Positions 15,669 through 25,108 of a stretch of DNA of 64,000 bases are shown here, piece after piece. Each line of letters starts with the position of its first letter. Position 1 is the stretch's first letter. The DNA is taken from assembly GCA_040307645.1 (NCBI GenBank), contig JAWRJF010000009.1:1-64000 (forward strand). The letters are read 5' to 3'. A program made the position numbers and the translations under genes. The DNA is from JAVXAG01 sp040307645 (lineage in GTDB: Bacteria > Bacillota > Clostridia > Peptostreptococcales > Anaerovoracaceae). The notes beneath the pieces were generated by a model, which was not told the origin of the DNA, did not search any database, and saw only the letters and a program-made list of their open reading frames with translations.

Positions 15669-16379
15669 ATGGCTCAGATTACATGCCAAGACCTTTCCCT
15701 AGGTTATGAAAGTAAAACAATTCTAAGTGGCTTAAATTTTTCTGTCGATTGTGGAGATTACCTATGTATAGTAGGTGAAAATGGTTCTGGTAAAACTACT
15801 TTAATGAAAACACTTCTTCATCTGAAGTCCCCTCTAAAAGGTAAAGTTATAATTGGTGATGGCCTTAAGCCAAAAGAAATCGGTTATCTGCCCCAGCAAA
15901 CAGTTGTGCAGCGCGACTTTCCCGCCTCTGTTGAAGAAATAGTGCTTTCAGGATGCCTAAATAGATGTGGTCTGCGGCCATATTATACTTGCAGTGAAAA
16001 ACAACTTGCAAAAGAGAATATGGAGAAGATGAGGATCAGCCATTTATCAAAACACTGCTATCGCCAGTTGTCCGGTGGTCAACAACAAAGAGTTTTGTTG
16101 GCTCGGGCCCTATGTGCAACAAGAAAAATGTTGCTCTTAGACGAACCCGTTTCTGGTCTTGATCCCCAGGCAACTAGAGAGATGTATGAAATAATTTCTG
16201 AAATAAACAAAGAAAGAGACATTACAATTATTATGATTTCTCATGATATAAACTCAGCAGTCAAATACGCCAGCCATATTTTACATGTTGGCAACCCACT
16301 ATTTTTCGGGACACAGGAACAGTACCTTAACCTCAGGGGAGGAACTTTCTCCTCCTCTCCCTTTGGAGGTAATGATTAA
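15669..16379 (+). CDS. znuC: metal (zinc-type) ABC transporter ATP-binding protein
   Basis: A 236-residue ABC ATPase energising metal import. Seen: Walker A GENGSGKTT near residue 37, Q-loop in YLPQQTV, signature LSGGQQQRV near 138, Walker B MLLLDEPVSGLDP and the switch His in ISHDI. The length and the metal-type Q-loop context fit the ZnuC/AdcC family. The start ATG has GGAGG upstream. The stop TAA (16377-16379) shares its last base with the permease ATG, so translation is coupled. The gene symbol is by family position; manganese cannot be fully excluded. Confidence 0.92.
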   Translation: MAQITCQDLSLGYESKTILSGLNFSVDCGDYLCIVGENGSGKTTLMKTLLHLKSPLKGKVIIGDGLKPKEIGYLPQQTVVQRDFPASVEEIVLSGCLNRCGLRPYYTCSEKQLAKENMEKMRISHLSKHCYRQLSGGQQQRVLLARALCATRKMLLLDEPVSGLDPQATREMYEIISEINKERDITIIMISHDINSAVKYASHILHVGNPLFFGTQEQYLNLRGGTFSSSPFGGND

Positions 16380-17233
16380 TGAATATGATATTAGAAAAAC
16401 TCGATTTATATTTTCAGTATCCTTTCGTACGATATGCTTTAGTCGTAGGGATTCTAATTGCATTATGCTCTTCTCTGCTAGGTGTTACATTGGTTCTTAA
16501 ACGCTTCTCCTTTATAGGAGATGGATTATCACATGTAGCCTTTGGCGCTATGTCGATTGCAACTGTAATAGGATTGACAAATAATATGGTACTCGTTCTA
16601 CCTGTTACAGTAATCTGTGCTGTATTACTGCTTAGAGGAGGACAAAATGCAAAAATCAAAGGGGATGCTGCAATTGCCATGATTTCTGTTGGTGCCTTGG
16701 CTACAGGGTATTTATTAATGAATATATTTTCAACCTCTTCCAATCTCACAGGCGATGTATGCAGTACTTTATTTGGCTCTACTTCAATCTTAACCCTTAC
16801 AAAAGTTGATGTATGGCTATGTATACTACTGTCTCTGCTTGTTATAATTATTTTTTTAATGTTCTACAACAAAATCTTTGCAGTTACTTTTGATGAAACT
16901 TTTGCAACATCTACAGGCATAAATGCAAGGGCATACAACCTGATGATTGCCGTTATTATTGCTGTTATTATAGTTCTTGCCATGAATTTAGTTGGCTCCT
17001 TACTTATTTCAGCATTAGTAATTTTCCCTGCCTTGTCTTCTATGCGTTTATTTAAAAGTTTTAAATCTGTAACCATATGTTCTGCACTTTTATCCACCTT
17101 CTGTGCAACTATTGGAATTTTAAGTTCTATCATTACCGGAACGCCTGTTGGATCGACTATAGTTGCAGTAGATATCATGGCCTTTGGGTTATTTAGTCTC
17201 ATAAGCTTAATATTAAATAGGAGAATATTATGA
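16379..17233 (+). CDS. znuB: metal (zinc-type) ABC transporter permease
   Basis: A 284-residue ABC-3 family membrane permease with about eight or nine hydrophobic helices. The RFSFIGDGLSHVAFGAM segment near residue 45 is the family hallmark, and the AMNLVGSLLISALVIFPA region carries the ATPase-contact and pore helices. It forms the membrane channel for metal delivered by the lipoprotein encoded at 14654. It starts at the last base of the ATPase stop codon and overlaps the next lipoprotein gene by 4 bases (ATGA), a sign of tight operon coupling. Confidence 0.93.
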   Translation: MNMILEKLDLYFQYPFVRYALVVGILIALCSSLLGVTLVLKRFSFIGDGLSHVAFGAMSIATVIGLTNNMVLVLPVTVICAVLLLRGGQNAKIKGDAAIAMISVGALATGYLLMNIFSTSSNLTGDVCSTLFGSTSILTLTKVDVWLCILLSLLVIIIFLMFYNKIFAVTFDETFATSTGINARAYNLMIAVIIAVIIVLAMNLVGSLLISALVIFPALSSMRLFKSFKSVTICSALLSTFCATIGILSSIITGTPVGSTIVAVDIMAFGLFSLISLILNRRIL

Positions 17234-17706
17234 TGAAGAAAAGCAAATGGATTATTATTACTGTACTAATACTATCCTTTATTATAACCGGCTGCTCCAA
17301 TGAGTTAGAAAACGCCGAGGAACAAAAATCCGATCCAAACACCTCTAAACCATCAAATAGTATAGATGTTGACCTAACATCCTTGAGTAGTACCATGGTT
17401 TATTCTGAAGTATTTAGTATGATTTTAAATCCTGATGACTATGTAGGGAAAAAAATTAAAGTCAAGGGTCAGATGGCAGTCCAAACCGACGAAGCCACCG
17501 ATAAAACTTATTTTGCTGTAATCGTTGCCGATGCTGCCGGATGTTGTCAGCAAGGTCTAGAATTCGTTTGGGAAGGAGACCATTCCTATCCAGATGACTA
17601 TCCACCAGAAGGAAGTGAGATTGAGATAACCGGGGTTTTTCGCACATATGAAGAAAATGGGCAATTATACAGTCACCTAATTACAGATTCTATAATAGCG
17701 AATTGA
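17230..17706 (+). CDS. lipoprotein with OB-like domain and Cys-Cys motif, last gene of the zinc-type ABC operon
   Basis: A 158-residue predicted lipoprotein: a hydrophobic signal then lipobox FIITGC (Cys22). After a low-complexity linker, residues about 55-155 look like an all-beta, OB-like domain (DDYVGKKIKVKGQM, GSEIEITGVFRTY). A paired cysteine in ADAAGCCQQGLEF recalls the CC motif near the end of DUF1980 proteins found with metal-transport genes, but the similarity is too weak to name it. Translation is coupled to the permease by ATGA overlap. Extracytoplasmic metal binding or chaperoning is plausible (inference). Confidence 0.7.
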   Translation: MMKKSKWIIITVLILSFIITGCSNELENAEEQKSDPNTSKPSNSIDVDLTSLSSTMVYSEVFSMILNPDDYVGKKIKVKGQMAVQTDEATDKTYFAVIVADAAGCCQQGLEFVWEGDHSYPDDYPPEGSEIEITGVFRTYEENGQLYSHLITDSIIAN

Positions 17707-17720
17707 CTCCTGTTTACGTT

Positions 17721-17768
17721 AAAAACCCCTTCTAATGCATAAACAATGTGCCTTAGAAAGGGTTTTTT
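17721..17768. terminator. bidirectional terminator between the zinc-type ABC operon and the hybrid kinase gene
   Basis: A 15-bp stem AAAAACCCCTTCTAA (17721-17735) with TTAGAAAGGGTTTTT (17753-17767), one mismatch. It begins with an A-run and ends with a T-run, so it can work in both directions. It sits 15 bases after the lipoprotein stop and 15 bases from the kinase stop. Confidence 0.88.
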
Positions 17769-17782
17769 AGTATCCTTATATT

Positions 17783-20700
17783 TTATATGAAGTTATTTAA
17801 GGTCTGATAAAGAATTGCTGGTTCTATAGGTTTTGCAAGGTGAGCATCCATCCCTGCCTCCTTAGATTTTTCAATATCTTCATCAAAAGCGTTAGCACTC
17901 ATTGCTATAATCGGTATGGTTTTAGCTGTTTTCTTTTTTAACTGCCTAATAGATTTAGCTGCAGTTAAACCATCCATAATTGGCATTCTTATATCCATTA
18001 AAATAGCATCAAAGTATCCCAATGGACTTGTTGCAAAAGCCTCTATGGCCGCTAAACCATTTTCTGCAACCTCTACCTCCATGTTTTTGGAGTTTAATAG
18101 TCTCTTTGCGACCTCAACATTTAACATATGATCCTCTACCAAAAGAACTCTTTTCCCTTTAAAATCATACTCAATAGTCTCTATAGCAATTTCCTTCTGC
18201 TCTTTTTCAATAAAAACTTTCTCAAAAGTAGATGCTATTGAAGACTTAAATAATGGCTTTGAAACCAGCATGTTTACTCCAGCCTGTTTTGCTTCATTTT
18301 CTATGGTCACCCAGTCATATGCAGTCATAATAATTATAGTAACATCAGGGCCCACAATTTCTCTTATCTTTCTTGCAGTTTCAATTCCGTCCATTTCAGG
18401 CATTTTCCAATCCACTAGTATTATACTGTAGCTTTCTCCATTTGCCCACTTAAGCCTTACTCTTTCAACTGCTTTACTTCCAGAATCAACCCAGTCTGCC
18501 TTAACCCCCATTTCACATAAAATTTTATGTGTATGCTGACAGATTACTATTTCATCATCGACGATTAACGCAGAAATTTTTTCAAAATCCAGTTCAGATT
18601 TTACCTTTACTCTTCTATTGTTCTCTTCCGAAAGCTGTAATGGCACTTCAATGGTAAACTCTGTGCCAACACCTTCTATGCTGTTCACAGAAATTTTCCC
18701 TCCCATTAAATCTACCAAATGCTTACAGATTGCTAAACCCAATCCTGTCCCACCATACATACTAGTTGAACCTGTATGCTCCTGCTCAAAAGGTTCAAAT
18801 ATTTTAGGGATGAATTCTTCCTTTATACCTATCCCCGTATCATTAATAGTAAAACGCATATAAGCCTTATCATCTTCGATTTTATCCTGGTTTATAATAA
18901 ACTGAACTTTACCATTCTTAGGGGTAAATTTAATTGCGTTAGATATAATATTAATCAAAATCTGCTGTAGCTTCATAGAATCACCAACATAATTATCTTC
19001 TGTAAAGCTTGTCATAATAGCATCATATCCTACGCCTTTTGCCTTTGCCTGCTCAAAACACATAGCATTAATTCCATTAATAAAATCTTCAAAAGCTATC
19101 TTTTCACTTTTAATTACCACTTTTCCACTTTCTATACGAGACATGTCTAATATATCATTAATCAGGGATAATAAAAATCGTGCAGAAAGCCCAATTTTTG
19201 ATAGACAATCAGCTACTTCCACAGGGTCTTTTATAGCCTGAGCAGCTAAAGTAGTCATACCAATAATTGCATTCATTGGAGTTCTAATTTCATGGCTCAT
19301 CCTGGACAAAAATTCAGTCTTAGCAATACTAGCTTGCTGGGCCTGCCTAAGCGCACCTTGTAACACAAGCCTTTGTCTCTGTTCTGACTCAAAGATATCT
19401 GTTATATCATTTCTAGACAGCAGAATGTCTTTTTTCGTATCATCTAAATAGCAGAATTTCCATTTCTTTCTTTTTATATTTCCCCATTGGTTTTTTAGAC
19501 TAAAATAGCAATTATATGACTGATCTATTTCTAGCTGCCTTATAATTGTATCAAGGCCCAAAGCCGCCAGACATATTTCCTTTTCGTCATCTAAAACATA
19601 TGGTACTAATATGTTCTCAATTGCTTCTTTATATGGTAATTTTTTCAAATCTCCATATGCTACATCTTCGTTATTAATATTGCTAATTGACATTATCCCA
19701 GTCTCTTTGTCTATAATCGCAAGAAGCTCATATTCACTTTCTGCGATTCTGTCTACAGTAATCTGAGACATTTTCTGCTGGTTTATATCATAAGTGTACA
19801 TGAAAGACATTATATCCAAGGTATCCGGATTCTGATAAGTCTTTATAGTTGTGTTTACCCAAATAACACTGCCATCTATTAGCTTTCTCTGGTATTCAAA
19901 ACTCCAAGTCTTTTCACCCTTTTGGTAAGCCTCTAAAACTTCTCCCCTGTCTAACATCTTCCTTATATGATCTTTCTGGTCGTCTGTGTCGGCAGTATCA
20001 GCAAGGGCTTCTATTGCTTCTGTATATGGTCTGCCAGTAAAAGATACCCCTACGGAGCCCCTGGGAATGTCAGACTCAACAATATTTTTTGTTATATTTA
20101 ATCGAACCTTTACAAGAAGGTTTTCGCTTTCTATAGCTTTCTGATATTGTTCTTCTTCCCTATACCGCTTCTCCTTTTCAACAGTACTAGTTATATCAAC
20201 AGAACAGCCTATTGCTTTTATAGGCTTCCCATCATCATCAAACATGGTCGTATAGGTACAACGTTCCCACTTCTCATGTTTATCCTTCTGGACGAACAAA
20301 ATATCCTTGGTAACTTTAGGTATTCCATTTAGCACGCTTTCATACATTTCAAAATAATCCTTTAAACTTTTCTCATGTACGAAATCATAGTTCATAACTG
20401 CCTCTGGTATATTCTCGATTATTTCCGGCATATTATAATTTTCAACTAATTTAGAAGGATGAATTAATCTTTTATTTACAATATCATACTCCCAAACATC
20501 AATGCCGGAAGTATTAATTGCAATATCAAGTTTTTGTTTTTCTGTTTTTAATTCCTGTTCTCGAATTCGATCTTTAGTTACATCTAGAAATATTCCACTT
20601 ACTGATAACTTCCCTTTAATTGTCAGCGCTAATGTAAAAGTGGCATTAATATATAAAACCTGGTCGTTAGTAGGCGTTAATCTTAATTCTAAGTCTACTC

Positions 20701-21343
20701 TATCCCCTAAATCATGAAGTTCCCTTATACCTTGAGCAACCTTTTCTCTATCTGGCACAAAAACATATTCTAGCAGATTATATTTACCACTATCTATTAT
20801 AGTTTTTCTATCTTTGAAGCCCAATAGTTTAACAGCCTCGGAATTAATATATAACAAAGAAGGATTCTCGTCATAGGTAAACCATAATAGAGGACATGTA
20901 ACTGCATTATATATGGATATAAGCTGTTTATATTGCCTTTCTGCAGCAAATTTTGCTTCTTTTTGGCTTGTAATATCAGTAAAATAAGAAAATAAATATT
21001 CTTTCCCATCTACAATAATATACTGATATCTCTGTATAACCCATACGCTCTCTCCGTCGCGGTTTAATAACCTATATGTAGCTTCGTATGTTTTAGTTTG
21101 ATTCTTTTCTTTTTCTATCTCTTCCCTGATTCGTGGCAAGTCCTCTTCATGGACTAGATTTATTGATGAGTCATTATTTTTTTTCATAAGCTCTTTCAGG
21201 TTTTCATAGCCTAGCATTTTTATTAATGTCTCATTTGCATATTTTATTTTTAGTGCTGGATATGTTGTAGTAATTAAAACTCCACAAGGGAAACTCTTTT
21301 CAATAAAGTCAAAACCAAGCTTAGAAAGTTCAACAATTTCCAT
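17783..21343 (-). CDS. hybrid sensor histidine kinase with multiple PAS domains and two receiver domains
   Basis: A 1186-residue cytoplasmic signalling protein; no membrane helix is seen. The N-terminal 650 residues hold four or five PAS/PAC repeats (for example HEEDLPRIREEIEK, VFVPDREKVAQG, GRPYTEAIEALAD). The kinase core follows: H-box SHEIRTPMNAIIGM with His684, N-box NIISNAIKFTP, G1 DTGIGI, G2 GGTGLGLAI. Two C-terminal receivers have acceptor Asp978 (LVDWKMPEMDG) and Asp1117 (LMDIRMPIMDG). ATP phosphorylates His684 and the phosphate can pass to the receivers; no HPt domain is present. It starts 20 bp behind a REC-GGDEF gene, which is a natural partner. A ribosome site AAAGGAG precedes the ATG. 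The signal sensed is unknown. Confidence 0.92.
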   Translation of the reverse strand: MEIVELSKLGFDFIEKSFPCGVLITTTYPALKIKYANETLIKMLGYENLKELMKKNNDSSINLVHEEDLPRIREEIEKEKNQTKTYEATYRLLNRDGESVWVIQRYQYIIVDGKEYLFSYFTDITSQKEAKFAAERQYKQLISIYNAVTCPLLWFTYDENPSLLYINSEAVKLLGFKDRKTIIDSGKYNLLEYVFVPDREKVAQGIRELHDLGDRVDLELRLTPTNDQVLYINATFTLALTIKGKLSVSGIFLDVTKDRIREQELKTEKQKLDIAINTSGIDVWEYDIVNKRLIHPSKLVENYNMPEIIENIPEAVMNYDFVHEKSLKDYFEMYESVLNGIPKVTKDILFVQKDKHEKWERCTYTTMFDDDGKPIKAIGCSVDITSTVEKEKRYREEEQYQKAIESENLLVKVRLNITKNIVESDIPRGSVGVSFTGRPYTEAIEALADTADTDDQKDHIRKMLDRGEVLEAYQKGEKTWSFEYQRKLIDGSVIWVNTTIKTYQNPDTLDIMSFMYTYDINQQKMSQITVDRIAESEYELLAIIDKETGIMSISNINNEDVAYGDLKKLPYKEAIENILVPYVLDDEKEICLAALGLDTIIRQLEIDQSYNCYFSLKNQWGNIKRKKWKFCYLDDTKKDILLSRNDITDIFESEQRQRLVLQGALRQAQQASIAKTEFLSRMSHEIRTPMNAIIGMTTLAAQAIKDPVEVADCLSKIGLSARFLLSLINDILDMSRIESGKVVIKSEKIAFEDFINGINAMCFEQAKAKGVGYDAIMTSFTEDNYVGDSMKLQQILINIISNAIKFTPKNGKVQFIINQDKIEDDKAYMRFTINDTGIGIKEEFIPKIFEPFEQEHTGSTSMYGGTGLGLAICKHLVDLMGGKISVNSIEGVGTEFTIEVPLQLSEENNRRVKVKSELDFEKISALIVDDEIVICQHTHKILCEMGVKADWVDSGSKAVERVRLKWANGESYSIILVDWKMPEMDGIETARKIREIVGPDVTIIIMTAYDWVTIENEAKQAGVNMLVSKPLFKSSIASTFEKVFIEKEQKEIAIETIEYDFKGKRVLLVEDHMLNVEVAKRLLNSKNMEVEVAENGLAAIEAFATSPLGYFDAILMDIRMPIMDGLTAAKSIRQLKKKTAKTIPIIAMSANAFDEDIEKSKEAGMDAHLAKPIEPAILYQTLNNFI

Positions 21344-21363
21344 ATATAACTCCTTTTCTATTT

Positions 21364-22596
21364 CTATTCCATTTCAGTTACTATTGCCATTCTTGCCAGC
21401 CTTTCATCCCACTTTATATATTTTCCTTTATACAATAACTTTTTCCCTAACTTAGAGCTATAACAAACACTAGTATAAGACTTAATTCCATTAAGTGGAT
21501 TATTGGCGCAAAACTCAAAGCCATTATCACTTAATCCAAGCAAATAGCAAAAACACTTCGGCTCCTCCTTAGATGCGCTTCTTAAAAGTCTGACCGCCTT
21601 TAAGTTTGCGTAGTAAAGCTCATGAGTTTCAGCATCACAAATATAAATATAGGCATCCTGCTGATCTAAAATCCATTCTTTGTTTTCATCAGAACTTTTA
21701 TTTGCTATTGGTGTTTCATTACCATAGATTGTGTATTGGTTTTTTCCAAGTCTCTTGGCTTCATATAAAGCCTGATCCGCTTTAAAATAAAGTTCACTTC
21801 TATTTCTACCATCCTTTGGGTAAAGTGCAACTCCAATAGAACATGTAAGTAGAGAATTGAATTTTGATACATTACATTCACTTAAACTTTTAAGGATGAT
21901 TTTTGCAAGTTGTTCAACTTGTGAATCATCTTCATAGTCCATTAGAAGTATAGAAAACTCATCGCCACCAATTCTACTAACCATTGCGTTTTTGCCACAT
22001 ACCTCTTTTAAAATCTCTCCAAATTCAGATAATACAGCATCACCAAAAATATGTCCAAAAGTATCATTAGCATGTTTAAAATCATCTAAATCTAAAACAT
22101 AAAGAGCAGCTTTCTGGGTTTTAGGGTCTGCATTTTCCAAATAGAAATCTACGTATTTCCCAAATGCACTTCTGTTATATAGTTTAGTTAAAAAATCAGT
22201 TTCTGCAGCCTTTATGGCTTGTTGAAGTCTTGTAATATTATCAAGTCTTGTTAATACAATCTGTGGAGCAACTGGTTTATGAATAAAGTCATTGGCACCT
22301 AGTTCCAAGGCTTTTATTTCTTCACTGCCTTTTGTCTCTGCTGTAATTGCAATAACTGGAATTGATTTGAATCTTTTTTGTGATTTAACCTCTTTTAAAA
22401 ACTGATATCCATCCATTACAGGCATTTTCATGTCCAGTAAAACTGCCGCAATGTCATCATTAGCAGTTAGAATGTCTATTGCTTCTTCACCATTACATGC
22501 CTCAATAGGGTCATATTTTTCAGATATAATTTTTTTTAGGATAATGCGATTTACTCGATTATCATCTACAACTAAGACCTTTAGTTTTTCTTCCAT
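21364..22596 (-). CDS. response regulator with diguanylate cyclase (REC-GGDEF) and a C-terminal PAS-like domain
   Basis: A 410-residue protein. Residues 6-120 are a receiver with Asp11/12 and acceptor Asp55 (LLDMKMPVMDG). Residues about 130-300 are a GGDEF domain with the intact active-site motif RIGGDEF, so it should make cyclic di-GMP from two GTP. The inhibitory I-site (RxxD nine residues before GG) reads GKNA, so product inhibition at that site is not expected. The last 100 residues (starting QQDAYIYICDAETHELYY) resemble a PAS-like sensor placed after the cyclase, an uncommon order. It begins 2 bp after the nucleoside phosphorylase stop and precedes the hybrid kinase, so kinase and cyclase probably form a pair. 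Confidence 0.9.
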   Translation of the reverse strand: MEEKLKVLVVDDNRVNRIILKKIISEKYDPIEACNGEEAIDILTANDDIAAVLLDMKMPVMDGYQFLKEVKSQKRFKSIPVIAITAETKGSEEIKALELGANDFIHKPVAPQIVLTRLDNITRLQQAIKAAETDFLTKLYNRSAFGKYVDFYLENADPKTQKAALYVLDLDDFKHANDTFGHIFGDAVLSEFGEILKEVCGKNAMVSRIGGDEFSILLMDYEDDSQVEQLAKIILKSLSECNVSKFNSLLTCSIGVALYPKDGRNRSELYFKADQALYEAKRLGKNQYTIYGNETPIANKSSDENKEWILDQQDAYIYICDAETHELYYANLKAVRLLRSASKEEPKCFCYLLGLSDNGFEFCANNPLNGIKSYTSVCYSSKLGKKLLYKGKYIKWDERLARMAIVTEME

Positions 22597-22598
22597 TT

Positions 22599-23906
22599 CT
22601 ATAATCCTAATATTTCTTTAATCAATATTGACTTTTCTGGTCTTCCCTCTTTAATAATAAATGCCTCTTTTGCTTGCTCAACTGCGTTTTCAAGTTTAAC
22701 TTCATCATTACCGTAAATAGTTGCTAAGACATCTCCTTCAACTACCTTGTCGCCTACTTTTTTATTAAGAACTATTCCAGCGGCCAAATCAATACTATCC
22801 TCCTTGGTAGCTCTTCCTGCACCTGTGTGCTGTGATGCAAGTCCAATAGTCCTAGCATTTATACCTGCAACAAAACCTTTTTCTTTTGCAAGTAGTTCCT
22901 TTGTGCATGAATACTTAGGGAAAAGGGTGTAATCGTATATTACTCTCTCATCACCATTTTGTCGCTTAATAAAGTTCTCAAGCTTTTGAAGCGCTCTACC
23001 ACTTTTTAAAGCCTCTTCTGCCAGCTTTATTCCCTCTTCAACTGTGGAAGCTTTGCCACCTACATACACCATTATCCCTGCAAGATTTAAAGAAAGCTGT
23101 GTAATATCATCAGGTCCATGGCCTTTTAAAGTTTCAATTGCTTCTATTACCTCTAGGCTATTTCCCACTGCCTTTCCAAGAGGCTGACTCATATCAGTTA
23201 TTACAGCTACTGTTTTCTTGCCAGCGGAGTTTCCAATTTCGCACATCAAGTTTCCCAAGGTAACAGCATCATGAAAGTTTTCCATAAATGCACCATTTCC
23301 ACACTTTACGTCAAGTACAATGGCATCACTTCCTGCAGCCAGCTTCTTGCTCATAATGCTTGATGCTATAAGGCTAAAGTTGTCTACTGTGGCTGTAACA
23401 TCTCTAAGGGCATATAGCATTTTATCTGCTGGAGTAATATGGGCAGTCTGACCTATAACTGATATTCCAATATCATTTACTTGATTTAAGAATTCATCTG
23501 GTTCAAGAGAAGTTCTGAAGCCAGGTATTGACTCCATCTTATCTACAGTTCCTCCCGTAAAGCCCAGTCCTCTTCCACTCATCTTAGCAATTGGGACTCC
23601 ACATGCTGCTGCAATTGGAGTTACCACAAGTGTGGTTTTATCGCCAACACCTCCAGTTGAATGCTTGTCAACTTTTTTACCTCTTATAGATGATAAATCT
23701 ATGGTATCTCCCGAAAACCTCATCGCATTTGTCAGCAGAAAAGTTTCTTCCTTATCCATCTTTTTAAAAAATATAGCCATTAAGAGGGCAGACGCCTGAT
23801 AATCGGGAATTTCCCCTTTTACATAACCTTCAATAAAATATTCTATTTCTTCTTTAGTAAGCTTTTCGCCTTCCCTTTTTTTATAAATGATATCGTTCAT
23901 ATTCAT
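22599..23906 (-). CDS. pdp: pyrimidine-nucleoside phosphorylase
   Basis: A 435-residue cytoplasmic phosphorylase cleaving uridine, thymidine or deoxyuridine with phosphate to base and (deoxy)ribose 1-phosphate. Seen: KHSTGGVGDKTTLVV near residue 82 (phosphate binding), the family signature MSGRGLGFTGGTVDKMES near 110, and the C-terminal VEGDVLATIYGNDE beta domain. The length fits Pdp of Gram-positives (about 433) and thymidine phosphorylase DeoA. The ATG at 23906 is preferred over a GTG at 23915 that lies within the ribosome site GAGGTGA. It follows phosphopentomutase by about 14 bp; together they turn nucleosides into ribose 5-phosphate or deoxyribose 5-phosphate. Confidence 0.92.
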   Translation of the reverse strand: MNMNDIIYKKREGEKLTKEEIEYFIEGYVKGEIPDYQASALLMAIFFKKMDKEETFLLTNAMRFSGDTIDLSSIRGKKVDKHSTGGVGDKTTLVVTPIAAACGVPIAKMSGRGLGFTGGTVDKMESIPGFRTSLEPDEFLNQVNDIGISVIGQTAHITPADKMLYALRDVTATVDNFSLIASSIMSKKLAAGSDAIVLDVKCGNGAFMENFHDAVTLGNLMCEIGNSAGKKTVAVITDMSQPLGKAVGNSLEVIEAIETLKGHGPDDITQLSLNLAGIMVYVGGKASTVEEGIKLAEEALKSGRALQKLENFIKRQNGDERVIYDYTLFPKYSCTKELLAKEKGFVAGINARTIGLASQHTGAGRATKEDSIDLAAGIVLNKKVGDKVVEGDVLATIYGNDEVKLENAVEQAKEAFIIKEGRPEKSILIKEILGL

Positions 23907-23919
23907 GTTGCTCACCTCG

Positions 23920-25089
23920 TTAAATTAGGTCCTTAAGAAAACTTTTTCCAATTAGTGTTGCTTCTGCACCTAAAAAATCTGCTATAGTAGCACCAATATC
24001 TGCAAAACTTTCTCTTACACCTAGATCTATCCCTTCTTTTATTTCTTTTCCCCAAGCTAAAACCGGAACGTATTCCCTTGTATGATCCCATCCGGCGTGA
24101 ACAGGGTCATTGCCATGATCCGCACATAGAATCAGAATATCTTCTTCTCCCATTGCTTCCATAATTTCAGGCAGTCTATTATCAAACTCCATAATAGCAT
24201 GTCCATACCCTGCAGCATCTCTTCTATGGCCGTACTGGGAATCAAAATCCACTAGATTAGTAAAGATAAATCCTTCAAAATCCTCTTTAATTGCATCGAT
24301 TGTCTTGTCTACACCATCCATATTGCTCTTAGTATGTACAGATTTTGTAACACCTTGACCATTAAAAATATCACTTATCTTTCCTACTGCATATACAGTT
24401 TTCCCTGTTTTGTTTACTTTGTCAAGAACTGTCTCACTACTTGGAGATACTGCATAATCATGACGATCCGCCGTTCTAATCCTCTTACCATCTTCGATGA
24501 TATATGGTCTGGCAATTACTCGTCCACATGCAAATTCACCAACTAAAAGCTTCCTCGCAATTTTACATATTTCATATAGTCTCTCTAGAGGAATAACTTC
24601 AACATTAGCTGCAATCTGGAATACGCTATCCGCTGATGTATATACAATTGGTTTCCCAGTTTCCTCATGAAGAGGCCCTAACTTATCAATTATTTCGGTT
24701 CCAGACGCAGGATAATTTCCTAAACATTCTGTACCTATTAATGCTTCAAACTTATCCATAAATTCTCTTGGAAATCCATCGGGATAAGTTTTAAAAGGTG
24801 TCTTTGTTTCAATACCTGCAATTTCCCAATGTCCAGTAATAGTATCTTTTCCTTTAGATACTTCTTTCATTTTTCCATAAGCACCTACAGGTTCTAAAAC
24901 CTTAAGGCTTCCTTTTGCGACTCCATCAATATTTCCTAAACCTAGTCTTCTCAAATTAGGTATTTGAAAATCCCTTGAGTTTTCCACAACATGTCCAAAA
25001 GTATCTGCGCCTGTATCTCCGTATTTTTCTGCATCAGGAAGTTCTCCAATTCCCATGCTATCAAGTACAATTAAAATTGCTTTTTTCAT
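23920..25089 (-). CDS. deoB: phosphopentomutase
   Basis: A 389-residue metalloenzyme of the alkaline phosphatase superfamily interconverting (deoxy)ribose 1- and 5-phosphate. Seen: metal/active site VLDSMGIGELPDAEKYGDTGADTFGH (given in part; the Thr of GADTFGH is the phospho-acceptor region), ADSVFQIAANVEVIP, and the C-terminal metal ligands in CADHGNDPVHAGWDHTRE. The length matches the family. It precedes pyrimidine-nucleoside phosphorylase and follows a metallophosphoesterase (about 20 bp), all on one strand, a nucleoside salvage unit. The start ATG follows AAGAGGTAAGAGG. Confidence 0.95.
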   Translation of the reverse strand: MKKAILIVLDSMGIGELPDAEKYGDTGADTFGHVVENSRDFQIPNLRRLGLGNIDGVAKGSLKVLEPVGAYGKMKEVSKGKDTITGHWEIAGIETKTPFKTYPDGFPREFMDKFEALIGTECLGNYPASGTEIIDKLGPLHEETGKPIVYTSADSVFQIAANVEVIPLERLYEICKIARKLLVGEFACGRVIARPYIIEDGKRIRTADRHDYAVSPSSETVLDKVNKTGKTVYAVGKISDIFNGQGVTKSVHTKSNMDGVDKTIDAIKEDFEGFIFTNLVDFDSQYGHRRDAAGYGHAIMEFDNRLPEIMEAMGEEDILILCADHGNDPVHAGWDHTREYVPVLAWGKEIKEGIDLGVRESFADIGATIADFLGAEATLIGKSFLKDLI

Positions 25090-25108
25090 CCTCTTACCTC
25101 TTTTCTTT

